Assembly: GCA_024998705.1 (NCBI GenBank)
Contig: JACOEF010000363.1
Span: forward strand, 1-7,289
Source of the DNA: Nitrospira sp.
Lineage (GTDB): Bacteria > Nitrospirota > Nitrospiria > Nitrospirales > Nitrospiraceae
DNA: 7,289 bases
Direction of reading: 5' to 3'
Part shown: positions 6,484-7,289 of the stretch, piece by piece
How positions within the stretch are numbered: position 1 is the first letter of the stretch
How the letters are laid out: every line of letters begins with the position of its first letter
Notes under the pieces: model-generated
What the model was told of the DNA's origin: nothing
Databases searched by the model: none
Seen by the model: the letters and a program-made list of their open reading frames with translations, nothing else
Program-made: the position numbers and the translations under genes

Positions 6484-6639
6484 ATGCAGCTTGCATTGAC
6501 GGGCGATGTGATGCTGGGACGGATGGTGGATCAGGAGGTGATCCGGAACACAGAAGAGGAATCCTGGCGATGTTCAGTGCGATCACTCTTCCTGGTGTTA
6601 GTCTTATGCGACAATCGAAGAGCCTGTGCGAAGGGGTGA
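6484..6639 (+). pseudogene. Truncated CapA-family (poly-gamma-glutamate synthesis-type) gene remnant
   Basis: Only the first ~25 residues look real: MQLALTGDVMLGR followed by MVDQEVIRNTEEE (6484-6561). The motif T-G-D-V-M-L-G-R is the N-terminal metal-binding signature of the CapA/PGA_cap metallophosphatase-like family, implicated in capsule or poly-gamma-glutamate synthesis; full members have about 300-400 residues. Beyond ~6565 the frame reads unrelated sequence to a stop at 6637-6639, and no further CapA sequence (such as the usual L-x-N-L-E or N-N-H motifs) appears in any + frame. The catalytic core is therefore gone. It follows the PH-domain gene by 19 bases and has a good ribosome binding site, so it was once intact. 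The convergent nucleotidyltransferase gene overlaps it in antisense. Confidence 0.65.
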
Positions 6640-7289
6640 AGGAGATACTCATAAACCAGCCGGAATGGCCTGATGAGACTGTAGAGGCAATGAAGTGGTT
6701 TGGGGAGAGCAAGAAAGCTACGGTCCCTCGCGTTAGGAATGACCAGTCTTTCGAGGGAGCGACGGAGCGGCTCCAGGTGATAAGGAAGCTTGTCTCGAAA
6801 GCGTTCGCGGAGTTGTGAGTGAAATCGGGCGTGCTCCGATATCGCAACCGGTCGGCACGAATCGGGCTCTCTGGGGCTCAATTGTAAGAGAAACTCATTC
6901 CGCGCTTGTGCCACAAGCGAGGCAATCGACCGGTCATGCGCCATCTCTCTTGATATCTCTGCCGGTATCGGAATTCCCAGGAGGTCGTGAGCGAGCGCGA
7001 GCGCGAAGGATAGGGTGCCTCGCGCTCCGATTCCCGCAGCCTCCGTTAGGAGCCACTCCCAATCCAGTCCGGGGCGTTTGTGCAGCAACTGAGCAATGTC
7101 ACACAGCTTCGCTAGCTTAGGCTGCTGCGCCCACGAGTCCTTTGCCACTTGTACGCAGAGGATCAGAAGCGAATCTTCATGCGAAAGATTGGGGACATGT
7201 TCACCACAGAGCGCAATCTCATGGCGCCGTTGCCACAGGTTCGAAAACTCTACCGGGTACGGAAAGATGCGAGGCGTAAGCCCTTGGTG
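6531..7289 (-). CDS. Nucleotidyltransferase-family protein (NTP_transf_5 type), C-terminal part; start off the right edge
   Basis: 252 residues of the C-terminal portion are visible. The frame continues unbroken from the right edge, so the GTG at 7148 is internal, not a start. Typical features of the uncharacterised nucleotidyltransferase family (PF14907-like), common in exopolysaccharide loci, are LTPRIFPYPVEF (visible residues 4-15), the LSHEDSLLILCVQVAKDSW stretch (35-53), LAKLCDIAQLL (59-69) and LDWEWLLTEAAGIGARGTL (75-93). The C-terminal half keeps the family's LYSLIRPFRLVYEYLL (about 200-215). The catalytic N-terminal residues lie beyond the window, so activity cannot be judged. The last ~25 residues, before the stop at 6531-6533, look unlike the family and run antisense through the capA remnant, suggesting a tail acquired at a rearrangement junction. 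Its role in surface-polysaccharide assembly is inferred from family context only. Confidence 0.75.
   Translation of the reverse strand, partial: HQGLTPRIFPYPVEFSNLWQRRHEIALCGEHVPNLSHEDSLLILCVQVAKDSWAQQPKLAKLCDIAQLLHKRPGLDWEWLLTEAAGIGARGTLSFALALAHDLLGIPIPAEISREMAHDRSIASLVAQARNEFLLQLSPREPDSCRPVAISEHARFHSQLRERFRDKLPYHLEPLRRSLERLVIPNARDRSFLALPKPLHCLYSLIRPFRLVYEYLLHPFAQALRLSHKTNTRKSDRTEHRQDSSSVFRITS

Noticed and set aside
6565..6580. Possible third frameshift, with capA similarity continuing as G-D-V in the next frame
   Set aside because: Only three residues fit and the frame stops soon after; restoring a typical W-G-D-V would need two bases, not one. A chance match is as likely.
6570..6818. 82-residue + strand open frame starting at ATG 6570
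   Set aside because: It lies antisense to the well-supported nucleotidyltransferase-family gene and has no family features or ribosome binding site.
7148..7150. GTG at 7148 as start of the nucleotidyltransferase-family protein
   Set aside because: The same frame stays open to the window edge and encodes conserved family sequence upstream (for example LSHEDSLLILC), so it is an internal Val codon.

Overview
The window looks like chromosomal DNA from a GC-rich bacterium, most likely Nitrospirota (Nitrospira-like). The evidence is base composition, short Shine-Dalgarno-led genes and the particular protein families present. This placement rests on recognising families, not on a search, so it is moderate confidence. 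No rRNA, tRNA, CRISPR array, insertion sequence or complete mobile element is visible.

Layout from left to right. Bases 1-1764 (minus) hold the first ~590 residues of a large acyl-CoA dehydratase activase-type protein with two tandem BadF/BadG/BcrA/BcrD ATPase domains. It runs off the left edge and is broken by one missing base near 751. Bases 2045-2760 (minus) hold a lipoprotein gene, also broken by one missing base near 2338. An intergenic stretch of about 290 bases with several possible hairpins follows. A rightward run then covers a 75-residue hypothetical protein (3053-3280), an overlapping diaminopimelate-dehydrogenase-like oxidoreductase (3235-4209) and a YbhB/YbcL-type PEBP protein (4264-4725). 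A leftward mannose-1-phosphate guanylyltransferase-like gene (4744-5739) converges on the PEBP gene, with only 18 bases between their stop codons. After a divergent 269-base gap come a small two-helix membrane protein with a PH-like domain (6009-6464) and a short N-terminal remnant of a CapA-family gene starting at 6484. A leftward nucleotidyltransferase-family gene (6531-7289, cut by the right edge) ends inside that remnant in antisense.

How the genes relate. The guanylyltransferase, the CapA remnant and the nucleotidyltransferase-family gene all belong to families common in polysaccharide or capsule loci, so the right third looks like the edge of a surface-polysaccharide region. The hypothetical, dehydrogenase-like and PEBP genes look like one transcription unit. 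The activase gene is not obviously connected to the rest.

The strongest anomalies are two clean one-base deletions in otherwise well-preserved genes, and a capA gene cut short at a junction with the convergent nucleotidyltransferase gene. I found no convincing new defence, mobile or RNA-based system. The most open-ended items are the divergent dehydrogenase-like enzyme, the capA junction and the hairpin-rich leader at 2834-2913.
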